Part shown: piece by piece, positions 24,122-32,684 of the stretch
Layout of the letters: each line of letters begins with the position of its first letter
Numbering within the stretch: position 1 is the first letter of the stretch
Assembly: GCF_026240945.1 (NCBI RefSeq)
Contig: NZ_JAPFPY010000014.1
Span: forward strand, 62,001-126,000
Origin: Mycolicibacterium sp. J2
Lineage (GTDB): Bacteria; Actinomycetota; Actinomycetes; Mycobacteriales; Mycobacteriaceae
Reading direction: 5' to 3'
Length of the DNA: 64,000 nt
The notes under the pieces: generated by a model
What the model saw: the letters and a program-made list of their open reading frames with translations, nothing else
Told to the model about the DNA's origin: nothing
Databases searched by the model: none
Position numbers and translations under genes: made by a program

Positions 24122-24145
24122 AATTTCTATCAAACGATAGAAATT
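24122..24145. promoter_or_regulatory. Perfect palindrome, probable TetR operator
   Basis: Ten-base arms AATTTCTATC and GATAGAAATT flank AAAC, lying between the divergent TetR and UAAP1 genes and 23 bases before the TetR start. An AT-rich perfect dyad in this GC-rich DNA, beside a TetR gene, is very likely its operator. Confidence 0.75.
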
Positions 24146-24168
24146 AGGTCCGGTGTCACAATGGCCCG

Positions 24169-24837
24169 ATGAGCACCGATGGCCGTGGACGTCCGAGGTT
24201 GGAGCAACCGCGCAGGCCAGGGCACACGCCGCGCGACGAGATCCTCGACGCCGCGGCGGAACTGTTCACCGAGCACGGATACGCCAACACCTCCACCCGG
24301 CGGATCGCCGACGCCGTCGGTATGCGGCAGGCCTCGCTTTATCACCACTTCGCCACCAAGGACGACATCCTGGACGCCCTGCTGGCCGGCACGGTGGAGT
24401 CGCCGTTGCGGCTGGCCGCCGAACTCGACGGCGAGGGCGGCCCGGCGGCGGTGCAGCTGTACACGCTGATCGTCGCCGACGTCGCCCAGCTGTGCCGCAG
24501 TCGATGGAACCTGGGCGCGCTGTACCTGCTGCCCGAACTCCGGGTGGACCGGTTCGGGCAGTTCCGCCGCCGGCGCGCCGAACTGCGCGAGCGCTACCGC
24601 GAACTGGCTGCGACGGTGATCGCCGAGTGCGCGGGGCCCGCCGACGCCGATGATCTGCCGTTCCGGCTTGCCGAATCGGCCATCAACCGCAGGTCCGACG
24701 ACGGGGCCTGCCCACCGGACCAACCGTGGATCAGTGCCGACGGCGCGCTGCGCACCCTGGGGTACGACGGTGATTACGCGGCGCTGCGGGCCGCCGCCGA
24801 AACCCGACTCGCATTACAGACCGCAGCGGCGACGTAA
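24169..24837 (+). CDS. TetR-family transcriptional regulator
   Basis: A 222-residue repressor with an N-terminal TetR helix-turn-helix at about 22-70 (EILDAAAELFTEHGYANTST, RRIADAVGMRQASLYHHFAT) and a helical ligand domain after it. It is divergent from the UAAP/carboxyltransferase operon and separated from it by a perfect palindrome, so it most likely represses that operon and itself. The inducer cannot be deduced; a guanidine- or urea-like nitrogen compound is a guess from context. Confidence 0.9.
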   Translation: MSTDGRGRPRLEQPRRPGHTPRDEILDAAAELFTEHGYANTSTRRIADAVGMRQASLYHHFATKDDILDALLAGTVESPLRLAAELDGEGGPAAVQLYTLIVADVAQLCRSRWNLGALYLLPELRVDRFGQFRRRRAELRERYRELAATVIAECAGPADADDLPFRLAESAINRRSDDGACPPDQPWISADGALRTLGYDGDYAALRAAAETRLALQTAAAT

Positions 24838-24849
24838 TACCGTTTGCGC

Positions 24850-25629
24850 ATGAGCGAATTCGAGACGCTGACGTTCACCCAGTCCGGGCCCGTTGCCAGC
24901 ATCGTGCTGAACCGGCCGGACGCGGCCAACGGGATGAACGACGCGATGACCCGCGAGCTGGCCGTCGCGGCCGCGCTGTGCGACAGCCCGAGCACCAAGG
25001 TGGTCACCCTGACCGGCGCGGGACGGTTCTTCTGTGCCGGCGGCGATCTCAAGGCAATGGCCGCCGCGCCCGATCCGGGAGTGTTCGTCAAGGGCATCGC
25101 CGACGACCTGCACCGCGCGATGTCGACCTTCGCCCGGATGGACGCCGTGCTGATCACCGCCGTGAACGGCGTGGCCGCCGGTGCCGGCTTCTCGCTGGGC
25201 GTCTCGGGGGATCTGGTGCTGGCCGCCGAATCGGCGTCGTTCACCATGGCCTACACCAAGGCCGGTCTGAGCCCAGACGGCGGCGCGTCCTACGTGCTCC
25301 CGCGGTTGGTGGGACTGCGCCGCACCCAGGATCTGATGATCACCAACCGCGTGCTCAAGGCGCCCGAGGCGCTGGCCTGGGGTCTGGTCACCGAGGTGGT
25401 GCCCGACGCCGAGCTGGCCCAGTGGCTGGAAGCGCTGGCCGCCAAGGTGGCTGCCGGCGCTCGTGGCTCCCACGCCTCGGTCAAGAAGCTGCTGCTGAGC
25501 ACCTACTCCGCGGGATATGAGACCCAACTGGAGCACGAGGCCCGCCATATCGCCGCGAATGCCTCCTCTCCCGACGGGAAAGAAGGCATCGCCGCGTTCC
25601 TGGGCAAGCGTGCCCCGGAATTCTCCTAG
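24850..25629 (+). CDS. Enoyl-CoA hydratase/isomerase family protein
   Basis: A 259-residue crotonase-fold enzyme. The oxyanion-hole segments are GRFFCAGGDLKAM (about 60-72) and VNGVAAGAGFSLGVSGD. The active-site region reads AGLSPDGGASYVLPRLVG, the PaaG-like form with Asp instead of the usual hydratase glutamate, so an isomerase activity may fit better. The ATG at 24850 follows a TACCGT -10 box (24838-24843) by six bases and has no ribosome site, so it is probably leaderless and separate from tetR. It shares a CTAG stop with panB. Confidence 0.87.
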   Translation: MSEFETLTFTQSGPVASIVLNRPDAANGMNDAMTRELAVAAALCDSPSTKVVTLTGAGRFFCAGGDLKAMAAAPDPGVFVKGIADDLHRAMSTFARMDAVLITAVNGVAAGAGFSLGVSGDLVLAAESASFTMAYTKAGLSPDGGASYVLPRLVGLRRTQDLMITNRVLKAPEALAWGLVTEVVPDAELAQWLEALAAKVAAGARGSHASVKKLLLSTYSAGYETQLEHEARHIAANASSPDGKEGIAAFLGKRAPEFS

Positions 25630-26471
25630 TAGGAGTGCTCCTGCGCCGGAAATACCCCGGTGGCCACCTCGTCGGCGTATTGCGTTGCGGCACTGCGCAA
25701 TACGTCGCCGATCTGGGCGAACTTCTTGACGAACTTGGCGGTCTTGCCCGACGTCAGTCCGGCCATGTCCTGCCACACCAGCACCTGCGCATCGCAGTTG
25801 GGGCCGGCGCCGATGCCGACGGTGGGGATGGTCAGCTTGCCGGTGATCTGGGTGGCCAGCTCGGCGGGCACCATCTCCAGCACCACCGCCACCGCACCGG
25901 CCTCGGCCACCGCGATCGCGTCGTGGATGGTCTGATCGCCGGCGTCGCCACGGCCCTGGACGCGGTAACCGCCCAGGCTGTTGACGCTCTGCGGGGTGAA
26001 GCCGATATGGGCGATGACCGGGATACCGGCCTGGGTCAGGGTGGCGATCTGCTCGGCCACCCGCTCGCCGCCCTCCAACTTGATCGCGTGGGCGCCGGTT
26101 TCCTTCATGAACCGGGTCGCCGTGGCGAGGGCCTGCGCCGGGCTGGACTCGTAGCTGCCGAACGGCAGATCCGCCACCACCAGGGCATGCTCGGCTCCGC
26201 GCACGACGGCGCTCACCAGGGGGATGAGCTCGTCGACGGTGACCCGGACCGTCGTGTCATAGCCGTAGACGACATTGGCGGCCGAATCCCCGACCAGCAG
26301 TACCGGGATGCCGGCGTCGTCGAAGATGCGGGCGGTGGAGAAGTCGTAGGCGGTCAGCATGGCCCACTTGTGGCCTTCGGCCTTCCACTTCTGCAGGTGA
26401 TGAGTGCGGACCTTGGTCCGCGGGGTGGCAGTGCTCGTGCTGGTCGCACCATAGACAGACTGCTCAGACAT
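25626..26471 (-). CDS. panB: 3-methyl-2-oxobutanoate hydroxymethyltransferase
   Basis: First step of pantothenate synthesis: transfer of a hydroxymethyl group from methylene-tetrahydrofolate to 2-oxoisovalerate, giving ketopantoate. The 281-residue protein has the (beta/alpha)8 motifs MLTAYDFSTARIFDDAGI, LLVGDSAANVVYGYDTT (metal Asp), VVADLPFGSYE, AIKLEGGE (catalytic Glu), AHIGFTPQSVNSLGG and TVGIGAGPNCDAQVLVWQD. ATG 26471 is chosen over 26474 because the GAGGG site is better spaced from it. The gene stands alone and converges on the enoyl-CoA hydratase-like gene. Confidence 0.95.
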   Translation of the reverse strand: MSEQSVYGATSTSTATPRTKVRTHHLQKWKAEGHKWAMLTAYDFSTARIFDDAGIPVLLVGDSAANVVYGYDTTVRVTVDELIPLVSAVVRGAEHALVVADLPFGSYESSPAQALATATRFMKETGAHAIKLEGGERVAEQIATLTQAGIPVIAHIGFTPQSVNSLGGYRVQGRGDAGDQTIHDAIAVAEAGAVAVVLEMVPAELATQITGKLTIPTVGIGAGPNCDAQVLVWQDMAGLTSGKTAKFVKKFAQIGDVLRSAATQYADEVATGVFPAQEHSY

Positions 26472-26630
26472 CATTGTCCCTCGATATGTGTTGTCGGGTT
26501 GATCCTCGAGGCCGTTGCTCGGTCCCCGGGTCGTCTGACAGAGCCAGTGTGCCACCCGAGACCGTGAACGTGAATGACGGGTTGAGTGGATTTCCTCACA
26601 TCACCGCGGTCCCCACCTACCATCGGCGTC

Positions 26631-28022
26631 ATGCAACGACTGAGCGGACTCGACGCCAGCTTCCTGTACCTCGAAACCGCAGCGCAGCCCTTGCATGTGT
26701 GTTCCATCCTGGAGCTCGACACCTCGACGGTGCCCGGCGGCTACACCTTCGACCGGTTACGCGACGAGCTCGCCATGCGGGTCAAGGCGATGCCCGAATT
26801 CCGGGCGAAACTCGCCGACAGCAGATTCAATCCGGATCACCCGGTGTGGGTGGAGGACAACGAATTTGACGTCCAGCGCCACCTGCACCGGATCGGGCTG
26901 CCTGCCCCTGGTGGGCGCGCCGAACTCGCCGAGATCTGCGGGCACATCGCGTCGCTGCCGCTGGACCGCAGCCGCCCACTGTGGGAGATGTGGGTCATCG
27001 AGAACGTCGCGGGTACCGACGCGCACGCCGGCGGCAAGCTGGCCTTGATGACCAAGGTGCACCACTCGGCCGTCGACGGCGTCACCGGCGCCAACCTGAT
27101 GTCCACGCTGTGCAGCACCGAACCCGACGCGCCGCCGCCGGACCCGGTGCCCGGCGCGGGTGGCGCCTCCGAACTGGAGATCGCGGTCAACGGCGCGATC
27201 AGATTCGCCACCCGCCCGCTGAAGCTGATGAACGTGCTGCCGTCCACCGTCTCGACCGTGATCGACACCGCGCGCCGAGCCACCAAGGGCCTCACCATGG
27301 CCGCGCCGTTCGCCGCCCCCAAGACGGCGTTCAACGCGAATGTCACCGGACACCGCAACATCGCCTTCGCCGAACTGGATCTCGACGACATCAAGAAGGT
27401 GCGGGCGCACTTCGGGGTCAAGGTCAACGACGTGGTGATGGCGCTGGTGTCGGGCGTGCTGCGGCGCTTCCTGCTCGATCGCGGCGAACTGCCCGATTCC
27501 ACCTTGGTGGCGATGATCCCGGTCTCGGTACACGACAAGTCCGACCGGCCCGGCCGCAACCAGGTGTCGGGGATGTTCTCGTCGCTGCACACCAACATCG
27601 ACGATGCGGGCGAGCGGCTGATGGCCATCGCATCAGCCAATTCCGTTGCCAAACAACATAGTTCGGCGATCGGGGCGACCCTGCTGCAGGACTGGTCGCA
27701 GTTCGCCGCCCCCGCGGTGTTCGGCATCGCGATGCGCGTCTATGCCCGCAGCAACCTGTCGGCGGCGGTGCCCGTGCACAACCTGGTGGTCTCCAACGTG
27801 CCCGGACCACAGGTCCCGCTGTACCTGCTCGGCTGCGAGGTCAAGTCGATGTACCCGCTGGGCCCGATCTTCCACGGCTCGGGATTGAACATCACCGTCA
27901 TGTCGCTCAACGGCAAGCTCGACGTCGGCATCATCTCCTGCCCGGAATTGCTGCCTGACCTGTGGGATATGGCCGACGATTTCGCGGTCGCCCTCGACGA
28001 GTTGCTGGACGCCACCGGGTAG
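26631..28022 (+). CDS. Wax ester synthase/diacylglycerol acyltransferase (WS/DGAT)
   Basis: A 463-residue acyltransferase that makes triacylglycerol or wax esters from acyl-CoA. It begins MQRLSGLDASFLYLET, typical of the family, and has the active site HHSAVDG (His144, His145, Asp149). The second domain carries KVNDVVMALVSGVLRRFLL and NLVVSNVPGPQVPLYLLG. The ATG at 26631 is seven bases after a TACCAT -10 box (26618-26623), giving a leaderless message. The gene is not part of an operon with panB. Confidence 0.93.
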   Translation: MQRLSGLDASFLYLETAAQPLHVCSILELDTSTVPGGYTFDRLRDELAMRVKAMPEFRAKLADSRFNPDHPVWVEDNEFDVQRHLHRIGLPAPGGRAELAEICGHIASLPLDRSRPLWEMWVIENVAGTDAHAGGKLALMTKVHHSAVDGVTGANLMSTLCSTEPDAPPPDPVPGAGGASELEIAVNGAIRFATRPLKLMNVLPSTVSTVIDTARRATKGLTMAAPFAAPKTAFNANVTGHRNIAFAELDLDDIKKVRAHFGVKVNDVVMALVSGVLRRFLLDRGELPDSTLVAMIPVSVHDKSDRPGRNQVSGMFSSLHTNIDDAGERLMAIASANSVAKQHSSAIGATLLQDWSQFAAPAVFGIAMRVYARSNLSAAVPVHNLVVSNVPGPQVPLYLLGCEVKSMYPLGPIFHGSGLNITVMSLNGKLDVGIISCPELLPDLWDMADDFAVALDELLDATG

Positions 28023-28064
28023 CCTCACCAGCCCCGATGAGGACCCATGGCAGCATGGTCAGCC

Positions 28065-29573
28065 ATGAAGTTCACGCGCGGCATTCTCGCGGCCGCCTCG
28101 GTGCTGCTCGTCGTCACAGGATGCAGCAATATCGTCGACGGGCGAGCGGTCATCTCCGCGCCGCGACCCGGCAGCCCGGTGCAGTGGGCGCCGTGCAAGG
28201 CGTCCTCCGGTGAGTCGCGGATCCCGTCGGGCGCCGAGTGCGGCTTCATCTCGGTGCCGGTGAACTACGACAAGCCCGACGGCGATGTCGCGCAGCTGGC
28301 GATGATCCGGTTCAAGGCCACCGGGCAGAAGGTCGGCACCCTGTTCATCAACCCGGGTGGGCCGGGGGAGTCCGGCGTCGACTCGGCGGTGTCACTGGTG
28401 GGCACCCTGCCCGAGTCGGTGCGCCAGCGCTTCGACCTGGTCGGCTTCGACCCGCGCGGCGTCGGCTCATCCAAACCGGCACTGTGGTGCAACTCCGACG
28501 AGGACAACGACCGCCTGCGGGCCGACCCGCAGGTGGACTACAGCCCAGAAGGGGTGGCCCACATCGAGTCCGAGACCAAGGACTTCGTGGCGCGCTGCCA
28601 GCAGAAGATGGGCGACGAATTCCTCGAGAACGTCGGGACCGTCAGTGTGGCAAAGGATCTGGACGCCATGCGGCAGGCCGTCGGGGACGACAAGCTGACC
28701 TACCTCGGCTATTCGTACGGCACCCGGATCGGTGGCACCTACGCCGAACTGTTCCCCGACAAGGTGCGCGCGATGATCCTGGACGGCGCGGTGGACCCGA
28801 ACGCCGATCCGGTGGAGGCCGACATCCGCCAGGCCAAGGCGTTCCAGACCGCCTTCGACAACTACGCCGCCGACTGCGCCACCAACCCGGACTGCCCGCT
28901 GGGCACCGACCCGGCCAAAGCCGTGGACGTGTACCACTCGCTGGTGAACCCGCTGGTGGACAAGCCGGCCCCGACCAAGGATCCGCGCGGCCTGAGCTAC
29001 AGCGACGCCATCGTGGGCACCATCCTGCCGCTGTACTCGCCGAACCTGTGGCGCCACCTCACCAAGGGGTTGACCGAGCTGAAGAACGGCCGCGGCGACA
29101 CCATGCTGGCGCTGGCCGACCTGTACATGGGCCGCGACGCCGACGGCCACTACAACAACTCGACCGATGTGCGGGTCGCGGTGAACTGTGTCGACGAGCC
29201 GCCGATCACCGACCGCGCCACCGTCGTCGACGAGGACCGCCGCGCCCGCGAGGTCGCGCCGTTCATGAGCTACGGCGATTTCACCGGGCACGCCCCGCTG
29301 GGCACGTGTGCGTTCTGGCCGGTGCCCCCGACCTCCACACCGCATCAGCTCAAGGTGTCCGGCCTGCCGCCGACGCTGGTGGTGTCCACCACCAACGACC
29401 CGGCCACCCCGTACCAGGCCGGGGTGGACCTGGCCAAGCAGCTCGGCGGGGCGTTGCTGACGTTCGAGGGCACCCAGCACACCGTGGTGTTCCAGGGCAA
29501 CACGTGCGTGGACGATATCGCCGCGAAATACCTTGTGGACGTGGTGGTGCCGCCGCCCGGCGCCCGGTGCTAG
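28065..29573 (+). CDS. caeA: Lipoprotein serine protease/esterase CaeA (Hip1)
   Basis: A 502-residue cell-envelope serine hydrolase. In M. tuberculosis the homolog Rv2224c (Hip1) cleaves GroEL2 and moderates host inflammation. The signal ends with lipobox VVTGC (Cys20). The alpha/beta-hydrolase triad is Ser217 (GYSYG), Asp445 (TTNDPATPY) and His472 (GTQHTVVF), and the oxyanion region is NPGGPGESG. ATG 28065 gives the proper lipoprotein signal; an upstream ATG at 28047 would lengthen it. The next gene is a paralog in tandem. Confidence 0.93.
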   Translation: MKFTRGILAAASVLLVVTGCSNIVDGRAVISAPRPGSPVQWAPCKASSGESRIPSGAECGFISVPVNYDKPDGDVAQLAMIRFKATGQKVGTLFINPGGPGESGVDSAVSLVGTLPESVRQRFDLVGFDPRGVGSSKPALWCNSDEDNDRLRADPQVDYSPEGVAHIESETKDFVARCQQKMGDEFLENVGTVSVAKDLDAMRQAVGDDKLTYLGYSYGTRIGGTYAELFPDKVRAMILDGAVDPNADPVEADIRQAKAFQTAFDNYAADCATNPDCPLGTDPAKAVDVYHSLVNPLVDKPAPTKDPRGLSYSDAIVGTILPLYSPNLWRHLTKGLTELKNGRGDTMLALADLYMGRDADGHYNNSTDVRVAVNCVDEPPITDRATVVDEDRRAREVAPFMSYGDFTGHAPLGTCAFWPVPPTSTPHQLKVSGLPPTLVVSTTNDPATPYQAGVDLAKQLGGALLTFEGTQHTVVFQGNTCVDDIAAKYLVDVVVPPPGARC

Positions 29574-29655
29574 AGATAACGGCCACATCACCGTCTGATT
29601 GCTGATCGCCACCGCACCGGCACCCGGCAAGACCCCGCGGATTCGCTGTGCGAAC

Positions 29656-31203
29656 ATGAGCGCCATGTGGCTGGCGGGCAGGATTTTCGCGGTGCTGCTG
29701 GCCCTCCCCATCACGGCCGGCGTGCCGTGCGCACCCGCGCAGGCCGCGCCGGAGTCGAGCTACGGCCGGCCCGCGGTGTGGGGCAGTTGTCAGCGTTTCT
29801 TCGCGGCCAGTCCGCTGGTGACCCAGGCGCTGCCGAGCGCCCAATGCGCCGACGTGCCGGTGCCCGTCAACTGGGACGAGCCCGATGCCCAAGGTGATTC
29901 CCAAGGGGCGCAAGCACAATTGGCCGTCATCCGGGTGCCCGCCACCGGGCAGCGCATCGGCACGCTGATGGTGAACCCCGGTGGTCCTGGCGCGTCGGCG
30001 GTGGACACCGTGGCCGGAATGGCCGCCGCGCTGGACGGCACGGCCATCCGGGAGGGTTTCGACCTGGTGGGCTTCGACCCGCGCGGCGTCGGCTATTCGA
30101 CCCCGCAGCTGAGGTGCCGCACCGACGCCGAATTCGACGCCTACCGACGAGAGCCACTGGCCGACTACAGCCCGGCCGGGGTGACCCACATCGAAGACGT
30201 CTACCGGCAGTTCGCCCAATCCTGCCTGGACCGGATGGGCCGCGAATTTCTGGCCACCGTCGGAACCGCGTCGGCGGCCAGGGATATGGACGTGGTGCGG
30301 GCCGCCCTCGGTGACGAGCAGATCAACTATCTCGGGTTCTCCTACGGCACCGAACTCGGCGCCGCCTACGCCGACCGCTACCCCGACCGGGTCCGGGCCA
30401 TGGTGCTCGACGGCGCCGTCGACCCCGGATCGGACCCGATCAACGAGAACGTCAACCAGCTGGCCGGCTTCCAGGCGGCGTTCACCGACTACGCCACCGA
30501 CTGCGCGCGCTCACCGGATTGCCCGCTGGGCACCGACCCTGCCCAGTTCTCGGCCCGCTACCACCAACTGATCGACCCACTGGTGCAGCGCCCCGGCGGC
30601 ACCTCGGACCCGCGCGGGCTCGGCTACGCCGACGCCATCACCGGCACCGCCAACGCGCTCTACACCCAGCGGTACTGGAAGTACCTCACCAGCGGACTGC
30701 TCGGGCTGGCCCGCGGCACCGACGCCGGAGACCTGCTCACGCTGGCCGACGACTACTGGCACCGCGACGAGAACGGCCACTACGGCAACCAGCAGGATGC
30801 ATTCGCCGCGATCCGGTGTGTGGACGCGCCGTACCCGACCGACCCCGCGGTGTGGGCCGAGGCTGACCGGCGGGCACGGGCGGCCGCGCCGTTCATGGAG
30901 TACGGCACCTTCACCGGGTACGCACCCCGCGATATGTGTGCGTTGTGGCCGGTGCCGGCGACCACCGTGCCGCACCAGGCGTCGCCGCTGAGCACCGGTA
31001 AGGCGGTGGTGGTGTCCACCACCCACGATCCGGCCACGCCGTATCAGGCCGGGGTGGACCTGGCCCGTGCACTGAACGCCTCGCTGATCACCTTCGAGGG
31101 CACGCAACACACCGTCGTCTTCAACGGCGATGCCTGCGTGGACACGGCGGTGGTGAATTTCCTGGTCGGCTTGATCCCACCGCCGGCCGGCCTGCGCTGC
31201 TGA
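29656..31203 (+). CDS. Secreted serine protease/peptidase, CaeA paralog
   Basis: A 515-residue tripeptidyl-aminopeptidase-like protein, paralogous to CaeA and matching Rv2223c. It has a Sec signal peptide ending near AQA-AP (residues 28-32) but no lipobox, so it should be released or loosely held. Ser229 (GFSYGTELG), the Asp in TTHDPATPY and the His in GTQHTVVF form the triad, and NPGGPGASAVD is shared with CaeA. ATG 29656 is preferred, and 29665 is also possible. It lies 82 bases after caeA in the same direction. Confidence 0.9.
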   Translation: MSAMWLAGRIFAVLLALPITAGVPCAPAQAAPESSYGRPAVWGSCQRFFAASPLVTQALPSAQCADVPVPVNWDEPDAQGDSQGAQAQLAVIRVPATGQRIGTLMVNPGGPGASAVDTVAGMAAALDGTAIREGFDLVGFDPRGVGYSTPQLRCRTDAEFDAYRREPLADYSPAGVTHIEDVYRQFAQSCLDRMGREFLATVGTASAARDMDVVRAALGDEQINYLGFSYGTELGAAYADRYPDRVRAMVLDGAVDPGSDPINENVNQLAGFQAAFTDYATDCARSPDCPLGTDPAQFSARYHQLIDPLVQRPGGTSDPRGLGYADAITGTANALYTQRYWKYLTSGLLGLARGTDAGDLLTLADDYWHRDENGHYGNQQDAFAAIRCVDAPYPTDPAVWAEADRRARAAAPFMEYGTFTGYAPRDMCALWPVPATTVPHQASPLSTGKAVVVSTTHDPATPYQAGVDLARALNASLITFEGTQHTVVFNGDACVDTAVVNFLVGLIPPPAGLRC

Positions 31204-31209
31204 GCCGCG

Positions 31210-31247
31210 CCGACCAAACCGCGACACGTGTGTAACACGGATTTAAC
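31210..31247 (+). promoter_or_regulatory. Weak GlnR-like array upstream of glnA2
   Basis: Four NNNAC elements recur every 11 bases (CCGAC, GCGAC, GTAAC, TTAAC). The pair GTAAC-ACGGAT-TTAAC fits the GlnR pattern GTNAC-N6-GNAAC with one mismatch. It ends 23 bases before the glnA2 start. The match is imperfect. Confidence 0.3.
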
Positions 31248-31269
31248 AGCCGCTGCCTAGGCTTCGGTC

Positions 31270-32610
31270 ATGGACCGCCAGAAGGAATTTGTGCTGCGCA
31301 CGCTGGAGGAACGCGATATCCGGTTTGTGCGGCTGTGGTTCACCGACGTCCTCGGATACCTGAAGTCGGTGGCGATCGCGCCCGCCGAGCTGGAAGGCGC
31401 ATTCGAAGAGGGCATCGGCTTCGACGGTTCCTCGATCGAGGGTTTCGCCCGGGTCTCCGAATCGGACACCGTGGCGCGTCCCGACCCGTCCACCTTCCAG
31501 GTACTGCCGTGGACGACGAGCGCCGGTAAGCACTACTCGGCGCGGATGTTCTGCGACATCACCATGCCCGACGGATCGCCGTCCTGGGCGGATTCCCGGC
31601 ACGTGCTGCGCCGCCAGCTGGCCAAGGCCAGCGACCTCGGCTTCACCTGCTATGTGCATCCCGAGATCGAGTTCTTCCTGCTCAAGCCGGGCCAGGATGA
31701 CGGTTCGGTACCGGTGCCCGCCGACAACGGCGGCTACTTCGACCAGGCCGTGCACGACGCCGCACCCAACTTCCGCAGGCATGCCATCGACGCGCTGGAG
31801 CAGATGGGCATCTCGGTGGAGTTCAGCCACCACGAGGGCGCGCCCGGCCAGCAGGAGATCGACCTTCGCTACGCCGACGCCCTGTCCATGGCCGACAACG
31901 TGATGACGTTCCGCTACGTCGTCAAGGAGGTCGCCCTGGCCGACGGTGTGCGGGCGTCGTTCATGCCCAAGCCGTTCAGCGAATATCCCGGCTCGGCCAT
32001 GCACACCCACATGAGCCTGTTCGAAGGTGATACCAACGCCTTCCACAGCCCCGACGACCCGCTGCAACTCTCCGACGTCGCCAAGTCGTTCATCGCGGGC
32101 ATCCTCGAGCACGCCAGCGAGATCAGCGCCGTCACCAATCAGTGGGTCAACTCCTACAAGCGGCTGGTGCACGGCGGCGAGGCGCCGACGGCGGCGTCCT
32201 GGGGTGCGGCCAACCGGTCGGCGCTGGTGCGGGTGCCGATGTACACCCCGCGCAAGGCGTCCAGCCGCCGTGTCGAGGTGCGCAGTCCCGATTCGGCCTG
32301 CAACCCGTACCTGGCGTTCGCGGTGCTGCTGGCCGCCGGCCTGCGCGGTGTCGAGAAGGGCTACACCCTGGGCCCACAGGCCGAGGACAACGTGTGGAGC
32401 CTGACCGCCGAGGAACGCCGCGCCATGGGATACAAGGAGTTGCCCGGCAGCCTCGGCGTGGCGCTGGCCGAGATGGAGAATTCCGAACTGGTGGCGGAAG
32501 CCTTGGGGGAGCACGTCTTCGACTACTTCCTGCGCAACAAGCGCACCGAGTGGGAGAACTACCGCAGCACCGTCACCCCGTTCGAGTTGAAGAACTACTT
32601 GTCGCTGTAG
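31270..32610 (+). CDS. glnA2: Glutamine synthetase family enzyme GlnA2
   Basis: A 446-residue glutamine synthetase of the Rv2222c type. In mycobacteria it is not the main ammonia-assimilating enzyme, and related actinobacterial proteins are linked to polyamine or D-glutamine pathways. Catalytic segments include GIGFDGSSIEGFARVSESD, HPEIEFFL, NFRRHAIDALEQMG, EFSHHEGAPGQQEIDLRYA and the HTHMSLF metal motif. The adenylylation tyrosine region of GlnA1 is not conserved. The ATG at 31270 has a TAGGCT -10 box (31258-31263) six bases upstream, so the message is probably leaderless. glnE follows after a tandem repeat. Confidence 0.93.
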   Translation: MDRQKEFVLRTLEERDIRFVRLWFTDVLGYLKSVAIAPAELEGAFEEGIGFDGSSIEGFARVSESDTVARPDPSTFQVLPWTTSAGKHYSARMFCDITMPDGSPSWADSRHVLRRQLAKASDLGFTCYVHPEIEFFLLKPGQDDGSVPVPADNGGYFDQAVHDAAPNFRRHAIDALEQMGISVEFSHHEGAPGQQEIDLRYADALSMADNVMTFRYVVKEVALADGVRASFMPKPFSEYPGSAMHTHMSLFEGDTNAFHSPDDPLQLSDVAKSFIAGILEHASEISAVTNQWVNSYKRLVHGGEAPTAASWGAANRSALVRVPMYTPRKASSRRVEVRSPDSACNPYLAFAVLLAAGLRGVEKGYTLGPQAEDNVWSLTAEERRAMGYKELPGSLGVALAEMENSELVAEALGEHVFDYFLRNKRTEWENYRSTVTPFELKNYLSL

Positions 32611-32673
32611 CCAATCCCCGTCGCTTCGCTCGCCCCAGGAAGCCGATCCCCGTCGCTTCGCTCGCCCCAGGTA
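32610..32673. repeat. Two tandem copies of a 32-base repeat between glnA2 and glnE
   Basis: Two units with a 32-base period share the identical core CCGTCGCTTCGCTCGCCC (inside 32616-32636 and 32648-32668) with matching flanks. The same core lies inverted inside gcvT at 55905-55925, and a related form lies in lipA. The end of the second unit supplies most of the TAGCCT -10 box of glnE. Confidence 0.9.
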
Positions 32674-32684
32674 GCCTCTGGTGC

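Noticed and set aside
24038..24168. Guanidine-type riboswitch before the UAAP operon
   Set aside because: I looked for conserved ykkC-type blocks because such clusters often have them. The gap holds only the dyad, the GlnR-like site and the ribosome site.
32610..32673. Possible CRISPR repeats
   Set aside because: There are only two tandem units with a 32-base period and no spacers of regular length. Other copies are dispersed within genes, and no cas genes are present.
32142..32684. In-frame upstream extension of glnE through glnA2
   Set aside because: The extension is an out-of-frame reading of glnA2 and the tandem repeat. A -10 box seven bases before GTG 32685 gives the start.
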